DNA of 64,000 bases, from positions 1,302,001-1,366,000 of the forward strand of contig JANUWF010002362.1 in the NCBI GenBank assembly GCA_026120185.1, given 5' to 3'. This document shows positions 11,734 through 22,863 of the stretch, piece by piece. Source of the stretch: Voacanga thouarsii (taxonomy: Eukaryota; Streptophyta; Magnoliopsida; Gentianales; Apocynaceae). Within the stretch, counting starts at the first letter, position 1, and each line of letters begins with the position of its first letter. Under the pieces are notes generated by a model, which had not been told where the DNA came from, made no database searches, and saw only the letters and a list, made by a program, of their open reading frames with translations. Position numbers and translations under genes: made by a program.

Positions 11734-13272
11734 TTGTTTGAGTATTTAAATATATATATATTTTGTTATGCCCAGATGGCTATTATTCCACTTATTGGAT
11801 ACACAAGTGGCATTGAAGATATATGCCTAATTGATAGTGGTACAACACACACCATATTGAAAAATAGAAAATATTTCTTCTACCTGCAGATGGGAGAAAC
11901 AAATGTTAATACTATAAGTGGTAGTGTAAAGTTGACTGAAGGCTCCGGCAAAGCTAATATTGTATTACCTGGAGGAACAAATAGTGTTATTCCTAAAGCG
12001 TTATTTTCTTCAAAATCTCAAAGAAATTTATTAAGTTTTAAAGATATTCGCCAAAATGGATATCACATTGAAACAATGGACGAAAATAGTTTTGAGTATC
12101 TCTGTATTACTCAAATAATGTTGGGTAAGAAATCTTTATTAGAAAAGCTACCATCTCTTTCATCTGGCCTATATAGCACACAAATCCATGTAATTGAAGT
12201 GCATCATTCAGTAAATCAGAAGTTTACTGATCCTGCTACATTTATCATTTGGCATGACCGTTTGTGTCATCCAGGAGCTATTATGAAGCGAAGGATAATT
12301 GAAAATAAGCATGGTCATCCTTTGAAAAGTCAAAGGATTTTGACATCTGATAATATTTCATGTGCTGCATGTTCTCAAGGGAAATTGGTTGTTAAACCAT
12401 CTCCAACAAAAGTGATGTTTGAGTCTCCAGTATTTCTAGAAAGAATTCATGGTGATATATGTAGACCAATTAATCCACCATGTGGGCAATTCAAATATTT
12501 TATGATTTTAATTGATGCATCGACCCGATGGTCGCATGTCAGTTTATTATCAACTTGCAACCTGACGTTTGCGAGATTGCTTGCCCAAATAATTCGCTTA
12601 AGAGCGCAATTTCCAGATTATTCTATCAAAATGACCCGTCTAAATAATGTTGGAGAATATTCTTCCTAAGCCTTTGATGCTTATTGCATGTCAATTGGCA
12701 TTACTATTGAACATCCAGTAGCTCATGTTCATACTCAGAATGGTCTAGCTGAATCATTCATTAAACGGTTACAATTAATTGTTAGACCGTTATTAATGAG
12801 AACAAATCTTCCTACAACTGCTTGGGGACATGCTATTTTGCATACTACAGCACTTGTGCGCATAAGGCCAATAAGTTATCACAAATTTTCTCCCTTACAA
12901 TTGGCTTTTGGTTCCAAGCCAAATATTGCTCATTTGAGAATTTTTTGGTGTGCTGTATATGTACCGATAGCGCCAAATCAACGTACCAAAATGGGTCCTC
13001 AAAGAAGGTTGAGGATATATGTTGGATATGATTCTCCCTCTATAATCAGATACGTTGAACCATTGATAGGTGATGTATTCACAGCAAGATTTGTTGATTG
13101 TCACTTTGATGAAACTTTGTTTCCTAAATTAGGGGGGGAACATAAACCACATATTCCAGACTCTTTTGCTGACTCTACAAGGATAACTAAATCGCATATT
13201 CTAGTTATAGATGCTCCTATTCGGATAGAAGTCCCAGCAGGACAAAATACAATTCCTATAGCTACTGAATAA
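11734..13272 (+). pseudogene. Protease, GAG-pre-integrase and integrase of Copia-B
   Basis: The protease keeps the canonical LIDSGTTHT (codon for Asp at 11833). WHDRLCHP and CAAC mark the GAG-pre-integrase zinc region. In the integrase core the first Asp is present (HGDIC) but the second reads Asn: RLNNVGEYSS, codon 12643-12645, where Copia-A has RLDNAGE. A TAA follows at 12667. The third residue is kept (NGLAES). The frame continues from 12688 to a stop at 13270. Loss of the catalytic Asp plus the stops means no integrase activity from this copy. Confidence 0.9.
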
Positions 13273-15160
13273 AAAACACGTCAGAAACGTGGATGACCCA
13301 TTGGTTCAAAAGATAAAAATCCTCAAAAGAAAAAAGGATTAAATGATCAAAATGATCTAATTAAAGAATTAGGAAAAAGAGATCAAGTAGAAATTGATGA
13401 AAAGATTCAAATATCTGAAAATAGTGAACGGAATAGTGAGATATCCATTAATTATATAACTTCTGGCAGAAGTTGGAATCGGACGGAAATAACTGTTGAT
13501 AATGTTTTTACATACAATATAGCACTTGAAGTGTTAAAAGATAATGAGGATCTTGAACCAACATCAGTTGAAGAATGTCGTCACAGAAATGATTGGCCAA
13601 AATGGAAAGATGCGATTCAATCGGAGTTAAACTCACTTGCAAAGCGTGAGGTTTTTGGACTTGTAGTCCGAACACCAGAAGGTGTAAAACCCATTGGTTA
13701 TAAATGAGTATTTGTGCGAAAGCGAAATGAAAATAATGAAGTCGTAAGAAATAAAGCACGACTTGTGGCACAAGGTTTTTCGCAGAAACCGGGTATCGAT
13801 TACGATGAAACATATTCACCTGTGGTGGATGTAATTACACTCCAATACCTTGTGAGTCTAGTAGTATGTGAAAAGATTGACATGTGTCTAATGGATGTTG
13901 TGACTGCTTATTTATATGGGAATCATAATAATGATAGTTATATGAAAATCGCAGAAGGATTTAGTATGCCTGAAGCATATAATTCTAACCCTCGTGGAAA
14001 TTATTCCATTCAATTACAAAAGTCATTATATGGCTTAAAGCAGTCAGGACGCATGTGGTATAATCGTCTTAGTGAATATTTATTGAAATCAGGATATAAA
14101 AATGATCCACTATATCCATGTATTTTTATTAAGAAATCTGGATTTAGTTTTGTGATACTTGAGATATATTTTGATGATATTAACTTTATTAGAACTCTAG
14201 AAGAACTCCAAAAGGTAAGAAATAGCCTGAAGTAAGAATTTGAAGTCAAGGATTTTGGCAGAACCAAATTTTGTCTTAGTTTACAAATTGAGCATCTGGA
14301 AGATTGTATTTTTATTCATCAATCAACATACACAACAAAAGTTCTTAAAAGGTTTTACATGGACAAAGCACATCCATTAAGTTCTCCAATGGTCGTGAGG
14401 TCGTTAGATATAAATAAAGATCCTTTTCGACCTCGAGAAGATAATGAAGAACTACTTGGTCCTGAAGTACCATATCTCAGTGCAATTGGTGTATTGATGT
14501 ACCTTGCTAATAATACTAAACCTGATATAGCATTTTCTGTGAATTTATTAGCCAGATTCAGTTCTTCCCCAACACGTTGACATTGGAATGTGATTAAACA
14601 TGTCCTAAGATATCTTCAAGGGACAATGGATCTTGGATTATTTTATTCAAATAGTACCAGTCCAATGTTGATTGGATATGCTGATGCTGGTTATCTATCC
14701 GATCCACATAAACACGTTTTCAAACTGGTTATTTATTTATATGTGGTGGTACTGCTATATCATGGTGCTCTACAAAACAATCTATAGCAGCTACTTCTTC
14801 TAATCATGTTGAAATTATAGCTATTCACGAGGCAAGCCGAGAATGTGTGTGGTTGAGATCAATGATCCATTATATCCGAGAAAATTGTGGATTACCTTCT
14901 GAAAAGGAAATTCCAATACCTCTTTATGAAGATAATGCAGCTTGTATAACTCATATTTCAAGGAGATAGGACAAAACACATTTCACCAAAATTTTTCTTT
15001 ACTCACGAACTCCAGAAGAGAGGTGAAATTGATGTGCAACAGATTCGATCATGTGATAATCTGATAGATTTACTCACTAAGACATTGCCGACTGCTTCAT
15101 TTGAAAAATTAGTACATAGAATTGGAATGCGTAGGTTGAAAGACATAAAGGCATCTTGAA
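13273..15160 (+). pseudogene. Reverse transcriptase and RNase H of Copia-B
   Basis: The RT is recognisable from about 13640 and best preserved at 13714-14235. A TGA at 13707 replaces the Trp codon of the GYKW block. The active-site box reads YFDD instead of YVDD, both Asp retained. A TAA stops the frame at 14233. The RNase H region runs from about 14340 to 15160, with a TGA at 14578 and a one-base deletion near 14712 that shifts the frame inside the domain. The tail keeps the LTKTLPTASFEKL block. Confidence 0.88.
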
Positions 15161-15384
15161 GATGTTATTAAGAGGGGGAGTATGTATACTGTACTCTTTT
15201 TCCCTAATTAAGATTTTTTCCTACTAGGTTTTTTCTTAGTCAGGTTTTTAATGAGGAGTATTCTCTCCAGAACGGAAAGTGTACTTTTTTCCTTCACTAG
15301 GTTTTTATCCCATAGGGTTTTTCCTATGAAGGTTTTTAACGAGGCATTTTTCGAAGTGGTTGAAAATGAACATCCAAGGGGGAG

Positions 15385-15671
15385 TGTTATGAAATATGAA
15401 AGGTTAAGTGGCTGTTCATTTTCCTAACAATAGTAAGTGACTGTTTGTTATCTTGAAGATAATGTGACTGTTCGTATACTGTGACCGTTTATTTTTTTAA
15501 GGTTATTTTTTTAACCTGTCAGATTCTATATCAAAACCTCTATAAATAGGGATCATATATAAACAAACGAACAATCAATGAAATCGTATATAAACGATTC
15601 TCTCTCTTCTCTCTAGTATCTTTACTTTACTTTTATATTTACTGATTTTATTTTGAATCAAATTCACAACA
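15385..15671 (+). repeat. 3' LTR of Copia-B
   Basis: TGTTATGAAATATG to TTCACAACA, 287 bp, directly preceded by the polypurine tract GGGGGAG (15378-15384). TATA box CTATAAATAG near 15540. Confidence 0.95.
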
Positions 15672-15676
15672 ATTTA

Positions 15677-15798
15677 TTTATTCTCATTTCTTTAATACTA
15701 TAAACATTATTTTTTTTAAATCGTTTTAAATAATTTAACTAAGAGTATGTTAGATAATTTTATTCATAAAAATTCTTATTCTTAGAATTTTTTATTAT

Positions 15799-15841
<43 letters not shown>

Positions 15842-16739
15842 AATATTTATGAAATACCTACAATTAAGGGGAAAAAATGGATGAGAAATTAAGAATGACA
15901 TTGTAAAGTGGCATGGATATAAGTTCATTTCTCAAACCATCAAAGGTCTTGAGAGGTACGAGTAAAAAATGCTTGGTTAATAAACTTATATCCTTAGAGT
16001 CATTACTTATTTTAAAATTATGTTATCATTTGCAAATTATGATTGTATTGTATGTTATGCTACAATTCAAATTTTATTTATCTCGAATTAATATTTTAAC
16101 TTTAAATTTTTTTTCTCACATAAATAAGATACAAAATAGAATACAAATGGTAATAAATATAAGATTTGACTATAATTTAAGATGATAATGATAAATTTGA
16201 TAAAAATATAAATATTTGTGTGAATAAAAGTTTGTTTAATATCAATGAGTATTTGTTCGATTAGTAATATAATAAAGTTGAACTTATTCGAAACACAATT
16301 TCGTTCAAGATTGATTAGTATTTATTGGATTAGTAATTGAACATACCTAAACTTATTTGCAAATGTTTAATTTCAGTCGATTATTAATATAAAATATCTC
16401 ACATTAACACACAAGTATATATTATTTCTAAATTAAATCTTGATATTAGTAGTACTTATTTAGAATTTATTTAAATTTATTTTTTTGCTAAGAAAGTATA
16501 AATTATTATTTTTATAAAATTTCAAAATTTATTTAGATTTAAATTTTTCGTTAGGCTAAAACTGGGCCCCCGCATCCCCGATTCCCCGTTAGACTAGGAT
16601 TGAGAATTATTTTGTTCTCGGTGGGCCGGGGGCAGGGATCCCCACCTTTTCGCTTATCGGGGATGGGGATAGGGGAGAATGCGGGGGTGGGGCCAGAATT
16701 TCTAGTCCTCGACCTGCTCTGACCCGATTGCCATCCCTA
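15677..16739. other. Right arm of the hAT element
   Basis: About 1.06 kb continuing the hAT element after the copia insertion. No convincing ORF: the 90-codon frame at 15913-16185 matches nothing I recognise. The last 180 bases are a dense series of GGGGAT/ATCCCC-type repeats leading into the terminal inverted repeat. Confidence 0.7.
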
Positions 16740-16747
16740 GTTACCAC

Positions 16748-17196
16748 TATAATATGACTGAACCAATTATAACTAAGTTCTTAAATTGAACATAAAGTAT
16801 TTCCTCAATTCATAATTATTTGTTACATTTAACTATTTTATATATTTTAAGAAAAAGTAGTTAATCTTTTAAATTCATATAACTTTGTTTATACATTCCA
16901 AAATTACCTTTGGATTTAATATTCTCAACAATTATTTTCTTACTTTATTTATTCTATTCTTTCTCTAAAGTTATTACATTTTCATTTTTTAAAATTATTT
17001 GATACAAGGGTATAGCAGTAAAATTAACATTAATGATACTTAAATTTTTTTAATGTGATAGATAAAAATAAAAACCATTAGTTATGATAGATAAATAGAG
17101 ACGAGAAAAGTGTAAATAATTATTTTTTATTTAAAATTAAACATCTATATTTTATTTAAATGTAATTTAAGATGAGATATTTATTACTAGTATATA
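16748..17196. other. Spacer upstream of the LIN-like gene
   Basis: AT-rich, no ORF, no repeat boundary apart from the flanking elements. It would hold distal promoter sequence of the downstream gene. Confidence 0.5.
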
Positions 17197-17466
17197 CTCT
17201 CTCCATCCCATAATATAAGTCGTTTGAAGCTATTTTTACTGTCTCAAATTATAAGTTGTTGGAGACTTTTCAAGAAGGTTTTGAAGCTGATTTTACATTT
17301 TTGTCCTTATTTATTATTCTCTTTCCCTCTCTTTCTCTTTTTTCTTGTTTCCAAGACATTTAAATATGGGTGTTTTAGGAAGAAAAAACATAAAGTTATC
17401 TTATTTTTAAGAATCTTAATATGTGTGAAATTAAGTCAAATAATTTATATTATGAGACGGAGAGAA
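17197..17466. mobile_element. Stowaway-like MITE (Tc1/mariner type)
   Basis: Left end CTCTCTCCATCCCATAATAT and, on the opposite strand, right end TTCTCTCCGTCTCATAATAT form an inverted repeat. Both match the well-known plant Stowaway end CTCCCTCCGTCCC. TA dinucleotides flank both sides (17195-17196 and 17467-17468), the expected target duplication. It is 270 bp with no coding role. Its right end is about 200 bp from the start codon of the next gene. Confidence 0.88.
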
Positions 17467-17669
17467 TATTATATTAGGCAAAAAAGTGGAGAACTATTAA
17501 TTTTTGTCCTCATTTCTAAGGCTTGGGGCATTCATGACCGCTTGTACTTTTAATGACCATATGGTTGGGGAATTTTTGTTCCCTTTTGCGTTTTCAAGAG
17601 AATGTCAGTACAATATTTCACGACTGCCTCTTTGATGTTCCTGCATATCCACTCCAAATCTATCATAGA

Positions 17670-20600
17670 ATGTCATCTTTGCAAGAGCTGCTAACCGAAG
17701 AAGGATTTAATGAGCACAAAAAGCTCATAAGAAGTCAGAAGAAAGTGAAGTTCAGAGACAGAAATCTACAAGATGAGTCACTTGTATTGCCTATTTTCAT
17801 TTGCCATGATCAGAGAAGCTTTCCAAGTCAAAAGTACAAGGGTAGTGATAAGGCTTCTTCGCGGAACGGCTCATCAAGAAGAGGAGATTCAGAATCCGGG
17901 AGATCGACTTCGGGGGCTACAGAAGTGGGATTGCCTGGAACTAGCGAGCCCGCAATTGATGACGTTGCTATTAGAGCAGTGGTATCAATTTTGAGTGGGT
18001 ATGTTGGGCAGTATTTGATAGAGAAGAAGTTTCGCGAAACCACAAGAGCAAAATGCTATTCGTGCCTTATGAGAAAGAATCAAGATTCAGATGATGAGAT
18101 TTTCGTGAATTTGGAATTGGGGATCCAAAACATTGAGAGATTGGTGGAGAATCAAGGAAAAAAGAAAGAGTTGAAAGTGAAATCAGTGCAGTATTCCATT
18201 AGGCTATTGAGCATCGTTGCATCCTTGAACTCTAAAAGCTCAAAGAATGGCTCAACATGTGGAATACCAAACTCTCATCTCTCTGCTTGTGCACAAATTT
18301 ACTTGTCAATTGTCTATAAGATTGAGAAAAATGGAAGAATATCAGCAAGACATCTCCTGCAAGTCTTTTGCGATGCGCCTTTTCTTGCTCGGACACATTT
18401 GCTTCCCGAACTTTGGGAGCATTTATTTTTGCCTCACCTTCTTCATCTCAAGATTTGGTACAGTGAGGAACTTGATTTTCTTTTGAATTCAGACTATACT
18501 GAGAAACAGATAAAAATGAAAGCTTTGGAGGAGGCCTACAATGCCCAAATGGATATTGGAACAAGAAAGTTTGCCTTGTACTATAAGGAGTGGCTTAAAG
18601 TTGGAGCCCAAGCCCCTGCTGTTCCTTCTGTTCCTCTCCCTGTAAGACAGAATCGTGCACGTTCAAGGAGATATTCAGATTCCTTCTCTTCTCATTCCTC
18701 CAATAAATTGCTGTAAGTTTCAATGAGAATATCTCTTTCATCTATATCCAAAAGTGTGGAATGTTGGTAATAAATAAAGACTTCTCTATGCTTATTGTAA
18801 TTTGTGCTATCTGAATTTTCTCTTATTTTCATTCATTGTCCTAATCTTGAAGATATCGAGCTGTTTTTGGTACCATTCCTGAGAGCTTTTCTTTGGATTT
18901 GAATACTACCGATGAGGATTCAAGCTATCATTGGAGTATGGAGGAAAAAGATCCCTCCACTAACAAAGATATGGTGAAGCACTCATCTGATGAAGTAGGT
19001 AACAAGAATCTTCTTCAAAGTCTCGATTTTTCTTGGAGACTTTCAAGTGATGTGTTCTGATTGAATGAAATTATGTTGTTAAACAGTGGGAATCGAGAAG
19101 GCATAGAAGATCATCAAGTCTGAGTGACAGAAGAGTTAAGACTGATTTATTGCCTGACAATCAGAAATCGGACCATTTCCGCCTTTTAAATTGCAAGAGT
19201 AATACAACGGAATGTTCAGCTCATATAGTTCCCAGTGCTTCAGTAGAAGAAGGTAGACTTACATGGAAAAATGATCTGCATAAAGCTATTAACATCATTT
19301 GTGCATCAGATAGCATAAGTGAGTGTGAAATGGCAATCCGTGTGATGACTAAGGCATGGCTAGATTCTCATGGGAATCCTATAGTTGAAACCGAATTGTC
19401 AAATGCACAAGTGATTCAGGGCATACTTGAGGTTTTATCTGCTTCAAATGATGATGAGATTTTGGAACTTGCAAGCTCAATATTAGCACAGATTGTAACA
19501 AAAAAGGAGTTGGTTGGAAACATTTTATTGAATTTTGATCCACAGCTTGACATCTTTCTGAAATTATTAAGGAACAACAGTCTATTCCTTAAAGCTGCAG
19601 CCCTTCTTTACTTTATGAAGCCAGAGGCAAAACAGATGATTGCGATGGAGTGGATTCCCTTAGTCCTCCGAGTGTTAGAATTTGGGGATCAGTTGCAGAC
19701 TTTGTTCACCATCCAAATCTATCCACAAGTAGCAGCATATTACTTCTTTGATCAACTTCTTATGTGCTTTGATGAAGATAGAAACGTGGAGAATGCTAGA
19801 CATGTAATCTCACTTGGTGGGCTGAACCTGCTTCTGAGAAGACTGGAGATAGGTGACATAACTGAGAAGAATAAAGCAGTTTCCATAATTTGTTGTTGTA
19901 TTCAAGCTGAAGGAAGCTGTCGACACTACTTAGCAAAACATTTGAACAACGAATCTCTTATTTCCCTCCTCTTCCCTAGAAACCAAGCAGTTTCTCAAGG
20001 TCATGCATTTGCTTTGCTGACAGAGATATTCTGCCTTCACAGGTACAATTTTTTTATTTCTGTTCCCTCTGTTTATTGTTTATTTCTCCTGCTTGGATGG
20101 GGAGAAAGGAAATGTACAAGAAGAGAGTTCACTGTGGCTGATATTGATTGTTATATATTTGTGGATACCAGACATCAGCAAAGAACAGAATTCTTGAATG
20201 AACTAAAAATTGGATGGAGCAGCTTGAACGCAATGCATGTTTTGTTAGTCTACCTCCAGAGGGCTCGACCCGAAGAATGCCCATTGGTGGCAGCAATATT
20301 ACTACAACTTGACCTCTTGGTAAGATTTGAGAATCTTGTCCTTCTACCTATGATTCATTTTACAGCTCCAGGAGTACTATGTTTGCTTCAAAATTTTCCA
20401 AAATAAACTGTTTAATCCTGAAGGAGAAATACTTATATATTAGCAGTTGTCGCACAGGGAGATCTTTGTGAATGTAGTGTATATAGAGAAGAAGCTATAG
20501 AAGCAATATTAAAAGCATTGGATTGTCAAGTACTTAATGAGAAAGTCCAGGAGCAGTCAGCTAAGGCTCTCCTCATTCTAGGAGGTCACTTTTCATACAC

Positions 20601-21457
20601 AGGTAAGCCAGTTACTGAAAAATGGCTTTTAAAAGAAGCAGGCTTTGACGAGAACTCATGGGATTCATTTGGAGGCAATGAGGTCGCCAGTAATAACGTG
20701 CACCTGGTAAGTATATATAGCCTGGAAAATATTTTGGTTAGATTATCAGAACGTGAGAGAGTTTTTACAAAATGTTATCAATTATAGTCAGCTTCTACTT
20801 TAGCTTAGGTACATGCATATTTCAATTTCATCCAATCTAAAATCCAAGACATGTACAGATGAGGGAGGAAGATGACATGGAGACCTGGTGGCGAAGGAAA
20901 ACAGCAATGGCTCTGTTAAGGAGTGGCAACAAGAGGTTTCTTGTTGCCCTTTCAGATTCCATAGAAAATGGCATCCCATGTTTAGCTAGAGCAAGCCTAG
21001 TAACCGTTTCCTGGATGAGCACTATTCTCCAATCAATCAGAGAAGAAAATCTTCAGTCGTTGGCATGTTCGATCCTTGTACCACAGCTGCTAGAAGTTTT
21101 GGACTATGACAAAACCATGGAGGAAAGAACTCTTGCTTCATTTTCATTGCTCAATCTCCTGAAAGGTTCAGGTATGGTTATAGCATCAGCTTTTCATATC
21201 TGATTCCCCTTCAGTTGCGGCATTAAATCTACTGGAAAATGGAAAAAAAAACCAGAGATCCTCTGTCAAATGACATTCCATAGCCACTAGCTGTGTTAAT
21301 TAATTTATCTAATTGATGGTTTTCATTTTCTGCAGGATATGTGTGTAGGTTATCAACATCCTACAAAGAGCTGGTAAATCGCCTTCAGAAACTTTCTCAA
21401 GTAACGTGGACAGCAAAGGAGCTCATCTCAATTCTCAGAAGCAGTTCAAAGTATTGA
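17670..21457 (+). CDS. LIN-like armadillo-repeat protein (putative E3 ligase family), 7 exons
   Basis: Exons: 17670-18712, 18853-18994, 19087-20042, 20172-20319, 20458-20706, 20859-21171, 21336-21457. All introns are GT...AG, phases agree, and the coding sum is 2973 bases (990 codons plus TGA at 21455). The start MSSLQELLTEEGF fits the family; the frame is also open upstream to 17553. The N-terminal part has conserved blocks AIRAVVSILSGYVGQ and RHLLQVFCDAPFLARTHLLP (about residue 222). Residues from about 456 to the end are helical armadillo-like repeats. The family is annotated in plants as putative E3 ubiquitin ligase LIN, after the nodulation genes LIN/CERBERUS, but I see neither a U-box CPI motif nor WD40 repeats, so ligase activity is not supported. 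It is the only intact protein-coding gene here. Family assignment rests on recognition, not on a search. Confidence 0.87.
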
Positions 21458-21903
21458 TGTCTAATTTCGTTAATGTTCAATTTAGTTATTCTTTGACGCA
21501 TACAAATCGTGCATTGTAAAACAATTGTGAACCTTGTGTCCTAGTACTATTACTAATTTCTTGAAACATAAAAGTTCCAGTACCAGAACTTTGCTTTCAA
21601 TCAACTTTCAGTTTAAAATACTAATTTAATTCATATTACACAAATTTAGACAAATATACTTATCATGTAGTGTAGAGTTACATTGATAAATATCAAAGAA
21701 TCTCTAGGAACTGCCTCAACTACTCCTACTTCCATCTTTGTTTTACTATTCAATCAAAATAGAGAAATAAAGTCACTAATGACTATTAATTCTAATTAAT
21801 TACCAATAGCTACCACAAGAATACTTCAATTCAATCACATGGTAGAGTCTAAAAGATATAAGACAAGATATAAGTAAGAAAAGGAGATTGATCATCTAAT
21901 TAA
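21458..21903 (+). other. 3' flank of the LIN-like gene
   Basis: Probable 3' UTR and spacer. No second gene. AT-rich with AATAAA-like sequences (AATAAAGTC near 21765), but I cannot place the polyadenylation site. Confidence 0.45.
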
Positions 21904-22812
21904 CACTACAATAAAAAATGGCTTTTGTGACATAATTTTAATGACACATTTTTTTGAATGTTAAAATAAATATTTATTTTGACATTTACTATTCAACACA
22001 CATTACAAATATAGTTCAATAATGTAATTTTAAAATAATCTAAAATTAAATGTAACAAAAAAAATATATAATAACATTTATTATATGTCATAATTATAAT
22101 ATAATATTTCTTCAAAAAAAACCTTAATTTGTAATATTATTTATAGGTAGAAGAAAAAGATATGTTGCTGCAAAAAAAACTTAGCCAAAATCTTGACACA
22201 AGATATGAGCTAGGAAAAAAGCGCTAAAATTATATAGTATCAACTGTTAAAATTTAGCCAAAATTTACCTAATTTTTTTTCGCACCACTCCCTTCATTTT
22301 CTTCTTCATGGCATCATTCTTCTGCTGCCACTGCCCGATCATCGTTCTTCTGCTGCCGCTGCCCGATTCCAGCCTTAAACCACCGGCGGCTTCTCTATTT
22401 GGCTAATTTTTTTTCACACCAAAACTCCATTCCCTTTCTTCTTCACCACATTGTTCTTTTGCTACCCTATTCCAACCTTAAACCACCGGGCGGCTTCTCT
22501 GTTTAGGCTTAGACTCCGGTTAAGGTGCCGTGCATTTGGTGGCATTCGGGTTGGTCGCTGAATTCTCCTTCGGCAAGGTCGGTGTGTTCTCGTACTAGTT
22601 CATCTCCAGGTCTCGAGGAGCCTATTTTTCAAGGTTTGGGTTCTCTTCTCTGTTGTCTACTGTCTTTTTCCAGGGCTGGAAGTAGTCTCTACTTTTCCCG
22701 ATTTTGCATTGTCATTTTGAACTGGCCCACTCTATTGCTGCCCAATTGTACTGCTGTGATTCAAAATTAGCCATATGGGAAAATCTACTCTGTACTTTCT
22801 CCGATTCTGTGT

Positions 22813-22863
<51 letters not shown>

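Larger units (their letters stand above)
10437..15671 (+). mobile_element. Copia-B: complete but dead Ty1/copia retrotransposon
   Basis: LTRs of 287 bp at both ends and an exact target duplication ATTTA (10432-10436 and 15672-15676). The gene order and protein blocks match Copia-A throughout, but the LTRs are quite different in sequence, so it is a sister family. About 11 differences between the LTRs by eye (about 3.8 percent) make this insertion older than Copia-A. It interrupts the hAT element, hence is younger than that. Confidence 0.95.
9790..16739. mobile_element. Non-autonomous hAT element hosting Copia-B
   Basis: The 8-mer GTTACCAC occurs exactly at 9782-9789 and 16740-16747. Inside it the ends are TAGAGATGGCAAT on the left and, on the opposite strand, TAGGGATGGCAAT on the right: an inverted repeat with one mismatch in 13. 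An 8-bp duplication is the hallmark of hAT transposition. The subterminal regions are strikingly GC-rich with GGGGATGGGGAT-like repeats (9860-9930 and 16565-16720), a pattern known from plant hAT elements. Without the copia insert it is about 1.7 kb and encodes no transposase, so it would need a helper. Transposon superfamily is inferred from duplication length and ends. Confidence 0.88.

Noticed and set aside
15913..16185. 90-codon ORF as hAT transposase remnant
   Set aside because: No transposase, BED zinc finger or dimerisation motif; hydrophobic chance translation of AT-rich DNA.
22525..22770. 81-codon ORF in the CACTA leader as a second transposon gene
   Set aside because: No similarity to TNPA-like proteins and no continuation; probably non-coding leader.
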